64,000 bases of DNA from Heterodera schachtii (lineage: Eukaryota; Nematoda; Chromadorea; Rhabditida; Heteroderidae), in NCBI GenBank assembly GCA_023374025.1, contig SIJG01000053.1, forward strand, positions 310,001-374,000, in the 5' to 3' direction. The number at the start of each line of letters is the position of its first letter. Positions within the stretch are counted from its first letter, which is position 1. The notes below the pieces were generated by a model. That model was not told where the DNA came from. It saw nothing but the letters and a program-made list of their open reading frames with translations, and made no database searches. Shown one piece after another: positions 38,382 through 50,200 of the stretch. The position numbers and the translations under genes are program-made.

Positions 38382-39167
38382 TCATTCAGTCGAACAAAGA
38401 CCCAAATAATCATCCATCAAAGTTCCAATCGCAAATATGTCATTCGCGTCCACTCGAATTCCAATTAATTTTAAACGAATCTGACAAATATTTTGTTAGA
38501 ACATATTTACTGTTTTGTTCACCTCGTCATCCTGTTTTATCACTATGCTTTCGTCCGCAGTTTTGTAGCAAGGTGGGATGTTGTTCGGCTCAAATTCCAT
38601 GTCTGGTGGAATACAATGCCTTGAAATGAAGCACGAAAGTGGCCCGATCTCACAAAAAATGCCAACTTTGTTAACCTGCATAAAGAAAAACATTAAACTG
38701 ACTGGACTTTCCAAAAATTTCGTTGCTTAATTATTTTGGTTTTCATGATCCTTGACTGCCAATAGAAATGAAACGAAATAAAATTAAAAAATATTTGTAT
38801 TTATTAACTCATTAATATAAAACCGTTGCATTAAATATAACAACCGACTTGACTGACTACCGCGTCAATCACTTGTCCTTTGAATGGCCGAAACACAATT
38901 GCTTTATATTTCACAGGATAAGTAACAAAGCCACGTCCCAAAAATAAAATTATTAATTTAGGTGGTAAATGACGTGTCTTTACCCGGTTGTATCATTCCG
39001 TGCCCAATAGTATCAATTGTCGTCACCGCAATAACAAAGCCATATTTTCCCGTACAAGTACCTTCCACTTCACTAAAAAGTTTCTGTTTTACTGTCTCCA
39101 TTAAATTCTGGCCAAAATATTTAGGATGTAGTTGGATTTCATGCTCAAGTGAAAGATGATAAAACAT
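38382..39167 (-). CDS. rpb-7: RNA polymerase II subunit RPB7 (POLR2G)
   Basis: Forms the RPB4/7 stalk of RNA polymerase II. Exons 38984-39167, 38849-38937, 38523-38675 and 38382-38480 join to 525 nt, 174 aa; human has 172. Conserved segments: [80 protein letters not shown] and [20 protein letters not shown]. Intron 1 (38938-38983, 46 bp) has a normal GT donor but ends in TTTTTGG; no AG exists anywhere that would keep the conserved RGFV reading frame. Phase is correct if GG is the acceptor. Either this is a rare non-AG intron or one base of the assembly is wrong. It is the first gene of the RPB7-SEC11-TMX3 cluster. Confidence 0.96.
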
Positions 39168-40122
39168 TTAGGTAGCTTATCTAAATAATAAAGTTTATGT
39201 AAAGGCACTAGAAATTCAGTCATAATCTTTTCCAAAACTTATTTTGGGATCAATCGAAAGCTTGAAGCCTAATAAAAGTTAAAGTGCAAATAAATTCTGG
39301 TGCATGCATTGTAAAATATCAATATTTGCTCTTTTTTTGAATTTTATATGTATTCCAAAACCATATATAATAGGTATTTCGATTTCTTGAGTTATTTTTA
39401 GTGCACGCCAAGTGCGGGCTACGGGTTATATTTGTTAGTGAGTTAAACCCAAGATGTTGTAGTTTTTACGAAGGACAAAAATTTTTGTCCGGCAATCTAA
39501 AAAGTTTTTGGCATAACATTCACTTTTCTCAGCAATTCGAAGATTCAAACAAACTTCTGTGGTGGGTGACGTCAAAATGCTAAAAACCCAACTCGTTTTC
39601 GGCCAAATCGTTTTTGCCCCATCTCATTACCTCAATTCGTTTTTTTTTTTGATGGGAAAATGGAAAATCAAAGGAAAACGTGAATTTTTTTTTCAAAATT
39701 TGAAATAAAGAAACCTAAGCATAAAAATTCAACTTGACTGAATTTCGACCAAATAAAAAAGTTTTCAGTTAATGATTTTTGATCAAATGCGAAAAAGTGG
39801 CATTAGAGAAAATAAGGCGCTACTTGCAAAGTGGATGTTTTCATGACTTTTGAAAACAAAAAAAAATTTCTTCAAAAAAGGGTGGCTACCATCGGCAGTA
39901 TTACCCAAATTTTCATTGTTTTTTTATAACGAAAAAATTTTGCAAAACAAATGGATCCCCCCTTTTGTTTTTGATAAAACTCAAAAAGATCCACTTTGAA
40001 AGAAGCGCCGAAAAATTAAGCCTTGTTAAACACGCCGGTATAAAAACGGCCATTGTCGCTATCATCAAATATTATGCTTAAGACATTTAGATTATAAATT
40101 CTCTGCTTTGAACATTTTAAAG
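39168..40122. other. Divergent promoter spacer between RPB7 and NDUFS5
   Basis: About 950 bp of AT-rich DNA with long T and A runs. I recognise no exon, RNA gene or element ends. Transcription diverges from here. Confidence 0.5.
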
Positions 40123-40854
40123 ATGACTCTTAATCCGCCTCATTTAACGTAAGTCTAACACAAATTTTGTTGTGACTTAAATATTCAGTTTGCGAGGTTA
40201 TGAGGGTCACGATTACATGGGAGACACTTTCAAGAAAACGAATGATTACGCCCAAACTTGGTTCGTTCCGTTGATGAGGGGACAAGCTATAGACAATAGA
40301 CAAAGTAAATGATTTCATGAAGCTTGAAATGTTGGGATTAAAGTTAGTTGTGCTTAGTTCCTGGCGATGAGTGTGGATTCTTCGAAGATCAATCGGTTAG
40401 ATGTTTTACTGCTTTTGGTGCAAAATTGGGACGTTTGTATTGCGACCTTGAGCATAGGGACCTTCAGGAATGTGTTTCGCGCACAAAAAAGGTGGGATTT
40501 TAAAATGCAATTTTGATAAGTCCAAACACTTGGACTACTCATTTCTTGGGTTATAATCCTTTATGCTTTAAATTATACTTGAAAATATCGAAAAGGTCTA
40601 GACTTAAAATTTTGATTGATACAATTAATTTGGGTTTTGAGAATGAAAAATTTATTTTCTCTTTTGTTGATTGGACTTGTAAAATAAGAACCCAATTTCT
40701 CCAGAATAAACGGTTCTGGAAGATCAGAGATGTTCGCTTCAAAAAATGGCTCAGAGGTGAAACGCCACACATTTTCGAACCATTGGCTGACTATTTGAAA
40801 TCGGTTCATGGTGCTCCGACTTCCTATCCGACTGGTCATCGTGTGAAGAAATGA
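40123..40854 (+). CDS. Complex I accessory subunit NDUFS5 (15 kDa, twin CX9C)
   Basis: Accessory subunit of mitochondrial NADH:ubiquinone oxidoreductase on the intermembrane-space side, imported by the MIA40 disulfide relay. Exons 40123-40148, 40189-40304, 40358-40491 and 40705-40854 join in frame to 426 nt, 141 aa. The diagnostic feature is a twin CX9C pair with a 12-residue spacer: CGFFEDQSVRC, FTAFGAKLGRLY, CDLEHRDLQEC. This is the same spacing as in human NDUFS5. The tail (FWKIRDVRFKKWLRGETPHI) is basic, as in the family. The family-typical N terminus is diverged (RGYEGHDYMGDTFKKTNDYA), so the assignment rests mainly on the Cys pattern, length and tail. Choline dehydrogenase starts 175 bp downstream on the same strand. 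Confidence 0.8.
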
Positions 40855-41028
40855 TTAGATTAGATATATCGTGAGATTCTGGTTTTTAATAGGAATCAAC
40901 TATGCATATGTATATTTCTGCGCGATAAAATGCTTTTGTTCTGAAGTTTTCCTCTTTAAATGTTTGACACTGTCAGTGAATATTTCCCTTTGTTTTGATA
41001 AGATTTTTTTAAAACATTCATTTAAGTA

Positions 41029-43896
41029 ATGCGTTTGCGTATTTGTGGTGCTTCGCCTTTTATTCAAAATTCAATTTTGGTTTCCTCGTTGAGATATTAT
41101 ACGTCTAATTTGTATCACAACCGAAGTTGGAGAGAAGGATTTTTCAAGTATGGAAAGTTTGTTCGCCATCTCCCCGAGGGCGTTAAACCGACGCACATCG
41201 TTGTGGGCGCAGGCTCAGCAGGCTGTGTTTTGGTGGGAAGGTGCCAAAAAACGGAAAGAATAGTTTACCTAACAATTAGGCCAACCGTCTCACTGAGAAT
41301 CCGGACAATCGCGTTTTGCTCGTCGAGGCCGGGCCCCAAGATAATTGGTGGAATTGGAAGGTGAATTCTGATTTGTGAGGGGTAACCACTGACAAATAAA
41401 CAAAATACACTCAGATTCATATGCCAGCGGCACTGATGTATAATTTATGCAACGACAAATACAATTGGTTGGGAGTCGCTGCAATTTGAACTTGGAGTTT
41501 GTTGATTCCACATTCCAGGATGTATTTCACGATGCCTCAGGAGAACATGAACGGACGAGTGCTTTACTGGCCGAGAGGACGAGTTTGGGGTGGTTCAAGT
41601 TCGCTGAATGCAATGGTTTACATCCGTGGGCATCCGAAAGATTACGACCGATGGGAGAGAGAGGGGGCGAAGGGCTGGGCACACAAGTGAACAAAGTCAT
41701 CCCAGTATTGGTCCGAGCCTTTAAATACCTTCAGGAACTGTCTTCCTTATTTCAAAAAGGCTCAAGCGCATGAACTCGCCATCGGTCCCGACGACCCTTA
41801 CAGGGGACACGATGGACCGCTCTTTGTGACCCAAGGGAAATGCGAACATCCGCTTCACCAAGCCTTTTTGGAAAGCGGCAGGCAGCACTGGATCGGGGTT
41901 ACTGAAGATATGAACGGGTACAGACAGGAGGGACTCGGGAAGATGGACATGACGATTAAAGACGGGAGACGGTGGAGCGCATCCAGCGCATATCTGACTA
42001 ATGTGCGATTCTTTGTCTCCTTTTTATGGTAGCACAATTTGAAGATTTTGGACCGACCAAATCTGTTCACTACCGCCGGTGTCACTTGCACCTCTGTTTT
42101 GTTCAACAATCGTAGAGCAATCGGAATCGAATTTATACGGTAAGAAAGTAAATATATAAGGACATTCGTACCGAAAGATTCCCAAGATATCATCGTTTCA
42201 TGCTCACCGAAGAAGTGGATGCCTACTCACGGGAGAAAATTTACTGCGAAGACTCTGTGATTCTTTGTGCCGGTGCCATTAATACGCCTCAATTGCTAAT
42301 GCTCAGTGGGGTCGGACCGGCATCTCACTTGAAAGTGAGAGAGCGAAGAAACTATTGAAATTACGAGAGCATGAAAACATTTTGGTTATTTGTTTGCTGT
42401 TTTGCATGGTTAATTTTAGGTTCATCAAATCCCTGTCGTGCAGGACATGCCGGGCGTGGGCCAAAATCTACAGGACCATCTTGAACTTTATGTACAACAG
42501 GTAGGCATAGTGTTATGCACAGAATTTTCCAAAAAGATTTTTTTCTTAAATTGCACCCTCTGCACGTGTCGGTATTTTTTCCGTTTAAAAAATCGCATGG
42601 GGGAGTTTTGGCTTGAGTATGAATGACATGACAAAATTATTATTTTTTGGCGCTAAATCGCTAAGAATTCCTGCTTTTTCGCCCCTGTGCAGAAATTTTT
42701 TTCTGATACGGGCCTGGGCCTCGCTGGGGAAAAGCGCAGTGTAAACACCATTTCTCTCCCCCCCCCCCGTTGTTTCTTTGTTTCTCCTTTCAAGATCTTT
42801 AACAAAAACCTTGAAATTTTAACGAAAACATTGAACAGTTGTTCTCCTTTAAAAAATTTATTGATGAGACCAAAAATTGTTGGATTCTTCGTCCAGAAAT
42901 GCACCAAGCCGATCACATTGTACAACAAATCCACGTGGCGACACCCCCACCGCATGGTCATCAACGGTCTTCAGTGGTTCCTCACCAAAAAGGGCTTGGC
43001 TGCGACAAGTCATCTCGAGTCTGGCGGCTTTGCCCGGTCCAGCACAGAAGTGAGCTTAAGTTTTTATGGTCATGGTCTTAGAGTACATTTGTTTGAATTT
43101 ACTCAATTTTTTTGGCTTATTTTCAAATTGTTGTGTCTGTGTTTGGATCACTCCCATCAATCCCTTCCCCACATTCCATTTCGGATTGATCACCCCGACT
43201 TGCAATTCCATTTCCTTCCGTCGACGGTTCACGAGGACGGCAGGCAAAGTCCGAATTGCCATGCCTTTCAAGTTCACGTGGGCCCAATGCGGACGAAGTC
43301 GGCAGGGGAAATCACTTTGCAGAGCAAGGACCCGCGCACACCGCCGCTTATGAACCCCAATTATTTGTCACATGAGCATGACTTTGTTGAGTTCCGAAGA
43401 GCTGTCCGTCTGTCGCGTGAACTTTTTGCACAAGTCAGTGGCATGGGTTGGGCCGAGGAGAGTTGTCATTGTAATGAGTTAGTTCAGAAGGCATTTGACG
43501 AGTTTCGAGGGGAAGAATTGGCACCGGGAAAAGAATGCCAAACGGACAATCAGGTGAGAAGCTGAATTCACCGGCAAAAGATTTTCATATCGTTAACCAA
43601 AGATCGATGCTTTTGTCCGAAAACATTCCGCCTCGGCCTACCACCCGTCCTGCACCTGCAAAATGGGGCCAAGTTCGGACCCCATGGCCGTAGTCGATCC
43701 CGAAACACTGAATGTGCACGGCTTTGAGAATCTGAAGGTGGTCGACGCCAGCATTATGCCCTCGATTATTAGCGGGAATCTCAATGCACCAGTGATTATG
43801 ATGGCCGAGAAGGCGGCCGATCTCATTGCCGGGAAAAAGCCTCTCCCGGCCGAACAGCCGCCCTTATGGTCGCCATTAAACCCGTGGAAGGAGTGA
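41029..43896 (+). CDS. Choline dehydrogenase (GMC oxidoreductase)
   Basis: FAD-dependent mitochondrial enzyme oxidising choline to betaine aldehyde. Resolved exons: 41029-41232, 41280-41360, 41415-41467, 41519-41686; later exons run to TGA at 43896. Seen: a mitochondrial-type N terminus, the FAD-binding [23 protein letters not shown] signature 1 ([20 protein letters not shown]), signature 2 ([18 protein letters not shown]), [56 protein letters not shown] and [20 protein letters not shown]. The catalytic His region ([10 protein letters not shown]) and the last His/Asn region are present, so the gene looks functional. A C run at about 42765 lies in an intron. It could be co-transcribed with NDUFS5. 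Confidence 0.95.
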
Positions 43897-46800
43897 TTTG
43901 ATTGTCTGATCAGAGTACTGTTCACAGAATTTGTTATTTGTTCATCTTTATTGTTTGTACGCATGGGTTTTACATGATATTTAATGTTTTCAGAGCTTTA
44001 ATTAAATTCTTTCTATTTTATTATTGCAAATCATTAGTAAAAAAAGAGCATTTTAGCTTTTCTCTTTCGCTGTAAGTTGCTAATCAAGAGAAGGGCGTCT
44101 TTTGACTTTATCTATCCATTCACTCGACGCTTTAATTTGTTTTTCTTTATTCCCCGGGTTCACCGCTTCAATCCCTTCATTCCCTCTTTTATCCCCCTTT
44201 TGTCCTCTTTTTGTTAGCCTCTCATTTTCATCCATTTTTCTGCTGGTCCCCCTCTCCAGAAGTGCCTCTTCATCAGATGGGGTGGGCCAATTTGAATTCC
44301 GTCATACGCTCTCTGTCCGTTGTACTCTCTTTGCCGCTTCTCTCTGTTTGCTGCTGGTGGAGGGTGGAGGAATAAGCCCGGCCTCGCCAGCTGCTCAACA
44401 TTCTTTTGATTCGAAGGAAAGTGAGGGATGAATGAAGAAAGATAAGCGAGGAGATGGAATAAACGGTCAAATGGGTGGGGCGGGCGGGGAGCGGCAGACG
44501 GGGGGGGGGGAAGGGGACTCGGATCGGTCCCCGTGGTACGGAAGGGGTCGCTTCTCCCCGCTTCCCCCCCCCCCCTCCGCCGTCTCGTCATTCCATTCAT
44601 TAGTATCTAAACGTTCATCGCTGGCCATCATCCGCCACAGCTCTTTCCGCTTCACTTTTCCACTGATTCTCTTCTCTTTTCACGTCCTCCCCTCCGCCGC
44701 CTCCTTTTTTCCCCAATTGCGGCCATTTTCGAGGGGAAGCGTCAGTTGAATAATGGGGGGGGGGGGGGGGTTTTGGGATGGTCGCTCTGCGGAGGCGCCC
44801 GCATTCAAATTTCCCCCCCCCCCTCCCCGCTCTCTTCCCCCCCCCCTTTCCCCTCTTCCCATTCCATCCATTTTCTCCTTCAAAAATATCCTTTCGGGGT
44901 GCTTTTTCAAATTTCTCTAACACTACAGCAAATGGAGGAGCCGAGTGGACACTTTCACAATTTTTATTTCGCCGTTTCTTAAATTTGCTCATGTTTTTCC
45001 ACCCTTTTTGCTTTTTCTGCTCACAAAACATTTGCATATCCTCCCAGGGGACAATAACACAAAGGATTTGCCTCCGGCAACGACTCCGCCGAAGCAATTC
45101 ATCACTTTGGGAGGGACCGACGGGGGGCGGGGGGGAGGGACGGGCGGGGCCACGCGCGTGTCCTCGCGGGGTAATTCCTTGCTTTACACTTGCACAGCAC
45201 ACAAAGCAAAAATGTAAATGGATGCAGTCAAAATGGGAGAATTGGAGGGAAGGGAAAGGAAAGGCAACAACAGCGGAGGAAAAGGACCAAAGGGACAAAG
45301 GCACCGCCGAAAAGCGAAGAAAACGGGGGGGGGGGGGGGACGATGACCCCCCCCCCCCCCGTTGGAGTGGGGGAGGGGGGGGGGACCCTCTCGAAGTGGT
45401 CTTTTTCTCTCAACTTCGACTCATTGCTCCAAAATTACCCGGCTTTGAATTAAACACAAAAATCGTTCTCTGCCACTTTATTTGCTGCCTTTCCTTTTTA
45501 TGATGCACAAAATATCTTTTTTAAATTTGATGGATTTATTGGGGACAAAAAATTGAAAGGACCGAAGGAAAGGGCGAAGAGAAGGGAAACAAACGGAGGA
45601 CATTCGAAGGGGGAACTCAAAAGAAAAAAGGGAAATCGCCAAACTGACGCGAACATTCGAATTTTGTGACTCTCTTTTCCCGCCTCTTTCCGAATAAAAG
45701 CGGAGGGCAAAGAAATCACGACAACATCCCCCCCCCCCGCCATAGTTTGTCCCTACCTTCCGATTTCCGATCACCTCCCCATTTCCCTTCTCTCTCTCCC
45801 CCCTTTTTTCTTTCCCACCCCCTTTCCGCTCCTTCTTCCTCATTCATTGTACAAACCTCTCCTTCCTCCTCTCCTTCCCTCTTCCCCCCCCCCTATTTTT
45901 ATCAGCTCGAGGCACGCGCATAAATTTTCTTCCATTTCTCCGCTCCTCCTCCTCCCTCACATTTACATCTTTTGGTCCCTTCAAATATATAAGCGACAAA
46001 AACGAGTTTCCTTCCACTTGCCTTTCCATCTTTTGTATTTCCTATGAAAAATGCACCTAAAATTGGCCGAAAAGGAAAAAATATTGTGCTGTCTGTCATT
46101 ATTATTTTCTTATTTGTGCCTGCTGAGGTCCTTTTTAAATCGAAAGATAAAAAATTCATATAAAATCCATGGCCGGACGATCGTTTAAAAGTTTCTGTCC
46201 CATTACCCCTCTCCCCCCCCCCCACCCGTTAATCCCCACAATTCAACCGGATGTCCATTTTGCCCACTCTCAACGACGGGGAATTGCTAAAGTAAGTGAA
46301 TCCAAACTCTGTCTCTCTGTACGATACACAACTTGCTCAAATACATTCCAATTATTATGTTTTGCTTTCGTTTCTCTTCATAATGTCTCCGTTTTCAATT
46401 AAAAATTATTTTACGAAACGGCGAAAGAAAAAAAAAGAAAGAAAAAAGCCGCGATCAAAAAAAAAAGAGAGAAGGAAATGAGGGGGGAGCAGCTGTCAAT
46501 GCAAATTCCTCGAATGATTAACTCTTCCGACGAACAAAAGGAAAAGCAACGAAAATCAGTGACATTTCCTTTTTTCTCAAGCAAAATTAAAAGAGGATGG
46601 ATATTCAAAGGTGTAAAACATTGGTGAATTTTCAATCAACCGATCAAAAAATTCTTTTTCTCGCTTCGTCTTTCTTCCTCTCTTTCTCTCTTCGCCTCTT
46701 CCTCCTCCTCCCTTGCTTTTTCTCTTCCTCCTCCTACCTTCCTTTTTCTCTTCCTCCCTTCTTCCTCTCTTGCTTTTTCTCTTCCTGCTCCTCCCTTCCT

Positions 46801-47283
46801 TTTTCTTTTCCTCCTCCCCCTTCATCCTCTCTTCCTTTTTCTCTCTTCCTCCTCCTCCCTTCTTCCTCTCTCTCTTTCTTTCTCTCTTCCTCCTCCTCCC
46901 CCTCCCTTCTTCCTCTCTTCCCTTTTATCTTCCTCCTCCTCCTCCCTTCTTCCTCTCTCTCTTTCTTTCTCTCTTCCTCCTCCTCCCCCTCCCTTCTTTC
47001 TCTCTTCCTCCTCCTCCCTCTCCCTTCTTCCTCTGTTCCCTTTTATCTTCCTCCTCCTCCCTTCTTCCTCTCTCTCTTCCCTTTTCTCTTCCTCCTCCTC
47101 CTCCCTTCCTTTTTCTCGTCCTCCTCCTCCCTTCCTTTTTCTCTTCCTCCTCCCCCCTTCATCCTCTCATCCTTTTTCTCTTCCTCCTCCACCCTTCATC
47201 CTCTCTTCCTTTTTCTCTCTCTTTCTTTTCTGTATTAATTTTCCTTCTCAATCGTATCAATTTTCTACGCTTTCTTTGTAGCC
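43897..47283. other. Long low-complexity region upstream of the POU gene
   Basis: About 3.4 kb without a supportable exon. It is full of G and C homopolymers of 8-14 bases (for example 44500-44510, 44757-44770, 45327-45360, 45729-45738) and ends in a long polypyrimidine tract (46670-47228). It probably holds the POU gene promoter. Long open frames here are translations of simple sequence. Confidence 0.55.
46670..47228. repeat. Polypyrimidine tract, degenerate TTCCTCCTCCTCCC repeats
   Basis: About 560 bp almost purely C and T on the plus strand, made of irregular copies of CTTCCTCCTCCTCCC and TTCCTCTCTCTTTC units. It ends about 55 bp before the proposed first POU-gene exon. Mirror-repeat pyrimidine tracts of this kind can form triplex DNA. 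Confidence 0.85.
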
Positions 47284-50200
47284 ATGACAAGACTTGATCC
47301 TAAGCAAAGAAAGGGAGGTAAGCTGGCTGCGGCAGGGGGACGCATTGACAAGGACAACACGGGGAGGGGGTGGGGGAGTGGGGGGATATGTAAAATTCCC
47401 TCTTTTATCCGTCGCTTTTCCATCACCGACTCATCTTTCCATCCACTGCTTCTCTTTTGCCCATTTTCCATCAGTTAGGCCAGTAAATAAGCATATCTTC
47501 GTCAACAGCTGCCTCACAGTCACATTTCTTAGCCAAAGGCCATTTCTGATCACTTCTCTCTCTCTCTCTTTCTCCCCCTCGCCCTCCTTCTCGTTCATCC
47601 CCTTTTCTCTCTCTCTCTCTCTCTCTCTCTTTCCTCCCTCTCTCTCTCTCTGTCATTATTGTCTTTTCTCTCGCATCGACCTTTTTTTTATTTCAGATCA
47701 AAGTGGCTGTTATGTTTTGAGTTCATTTTTTTGTTTTTCCGGGGCTGCTAAATTTTATTTTTGCATTTTTCAGTTCGTTCATTTAATTCGGTGGTTCACA
47801 GCCACCGGACTGACTCGGCACAAACCAAGGCGACATTGGGCTTAATCTACGTGAATTGTCCATGATCATTTAAGCTCGTCTTTCGTACATATGAATATTT
47901 CTGCTCAATAGCCCCCCCCCCACTCAAAATTAGCCCAAATAACTTTGGGTTCTGCTTGCCCCCCCCCGCCCCCCCTCCCCCTCTGATTATCCCACTTTTC
48001 CCATTTTTCGCCTTCGTCATTCCCTCCCCATTATTTTCATTTATTCATTCAATCACCGCCACGGCTCACCTTCCCCCCCCCCCTTCTGATTCTGTTGTCC
48101 TCATTTTTCGCGCATTCAAATAAATCCTCTCTCGCTTTTGTGCGATTATTCAGAGACTGCGATGGGGGGGGGGGGAGGGCGGGGGGTGGTGGGGGCAGCA
48201 CCGCTCTTTCTCTATCTGTCGGAGTGACGGGAAAAATGATTGCGGGAGGTCGTCGAGAGTGGAAGGAGAGGGGGAGGGAGAAGCTCGTCCATTCTGCGCC
48301 GATGTTTAAATTGCGCAATGCCTCTGCCCCGCTCCCCCACACATCGCCCCCCCCCCAATTTCATTCAGCCACTGAAATCAAATGAAAAAGTCGGACAATT
48401 AAATCGGCAGAAAACCATTTAATGGACTTGACCTTTTATTTTGTGGATTTGCTCATTAATCTATCGTTAAGCTTCGGTTTGATTTTTTCAATTCTCAATG
48501 ATTGTTGTTTTTCAAGAAAATGAAAACGCAAAGGAAAAGGCGCAAATAAATTTTGCATTTTTCATGTAAACAATCAACAAAAAGATACGATGGGCGGGGA
48601 CGAATGTGTCCCTCTGTCCTCTTTTGCCCACCTCCTCCTCCTTCTTTCCTCCCCTTGTCCTTTCATGCCTTTTCTCTTTCCTCTTCCTCCCCTTGTCCCT
48701 CCCTCTCTCTTTCTTTCTTATGTCCCTATCTCACGTTCTCTATCTCTCTCTCGTTCGCTCTCTCTCTCTCTCCCTCCCTCTCTCCCTCCCTCCCTCCCTC
48801 CCTCACTTCTCTCCCCTTGTCCCTTCCTCTTCCTCCCCTTGTCCCTCCCTCTCTCTTTCTTTCTTATGTCCCTATCTCTCGTTCTCTATCTCTCTCTCGT
48901 TCGCTCTCTCTCTCTCTCTCCCTCCCTCTCTCCCTCCCTCCCTCCCTCTCTCACTTCTTCCTCCTCTCCCCTCCCCTTGTCCCTTCCTCTTCCCCCTCTT
49001 CTTACCCACTCTCTCCTTCCTCTTTTCTCTCTCGCAGCTTCCTTCTCTCCTCGATTGTTTTACATATGAAATATGCGCAATTTTGAACTGCCTTTTCTCC
49101 GAATTTTCCTCTTTTTATTCGTCTGTCTGTCCTTTAGTTGTCCCCACTTCCATCGGAATGATTGAATGTATGAAAAAAAATGGAGAAGGAGGAGGGGAAA
49201 GGAGTATAAATGGGTAGAGAAAAGGTAAGAATAAGGAAAAGTAGGAAGAAAGGGGAAGGGAGAGGAGGAAAAGGAAAAAAAAGGAAAAATATAGAAGGGG
49301 AAGGGAGGGAGGGGAAGAGAAAGAAAGAAAGAAAGGAAGAGAAGAAGAGCAACAAATAAAAGGAGGATGATGGATGATAAAGAAAGAAAGAAAAAGGGGT
49401 GAAACAGGTTGTTGAGGTTGTGCTGTGCTGGGAAAGGGTGGGACTGTTGGGCCCGGCGGGTGAGGCGAAGGGCGACGGATCGGTCGGCGATTTGGCTGTT
49501 TGCCCCCCCCCCTCCCATTGTCCCTCCCTCTCTGTCCCTTTCTCTCTCTCCTACCCTCTCTCCCTCCCTCTCTTCTCTTCTATTCTCTTCCCATTTGCCC
49601 TATGGGCACAAATAAATTCAAAATTACTTTGTGATCATTTTGATTGGGCTGATCATTATTCCATTTTTGCATATTCCCTCCCCCCCCCCTTTTCCATGCT
49701 TCTTCACCCCCTCCCCCCCCCCCCCCCTCATTTCCATTTTGTCATTTGTCCCTCGTCAATTCGATTCATTTCCTTTCCCATCGTTTTCCCTCTGCTGATA
49801 ACAACGATAACAACACACAAACTGATGAATAAATGAATGAATGAATGAATGAATCTGTAATTTTACATGCAATGATTTCATTTAGCTTTTGCATTTCCCT
49901 TCAAAAATTTTAATTTTTCAGAATTATGGGGCAAAAATGGACAAATTATTCTTAAATTAGCGAAGTTGGCAGAAAAAGAAAGGAGCCAAACAGCTGATCG
50001 AGTGAAGAAGGCAAAAGAAGAGAGGGAATTGAAAGAAGAAGGACAAAGAACGGCATCAGAAGAGCATTTAGCATGGAATCGGCCAACACAAGCGCAGAAA
50101 CGGTAATTGGCGCAATGGTTATAATTAGGGCAATGGTCGTATGGTAATTGGGGCAGTTATCGTACGGTAGTCGTGGTACCCTGGTTGAATTGACTGGCCT

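Noticed and set aside
44778..45503. 241-codon plus-strand frame and a 229-codon minus-strand frame
   Set aside because: Both run through poly-G/poly-C tracts, give Pro/Gly/Arg stretches and lack splice or family support.
46597..49217. Several plus-strand frames of 150-213 codons
   Set aside because: They encode only Ser, Leu, Pro and Phe from polypyrimidine and CT repeats.
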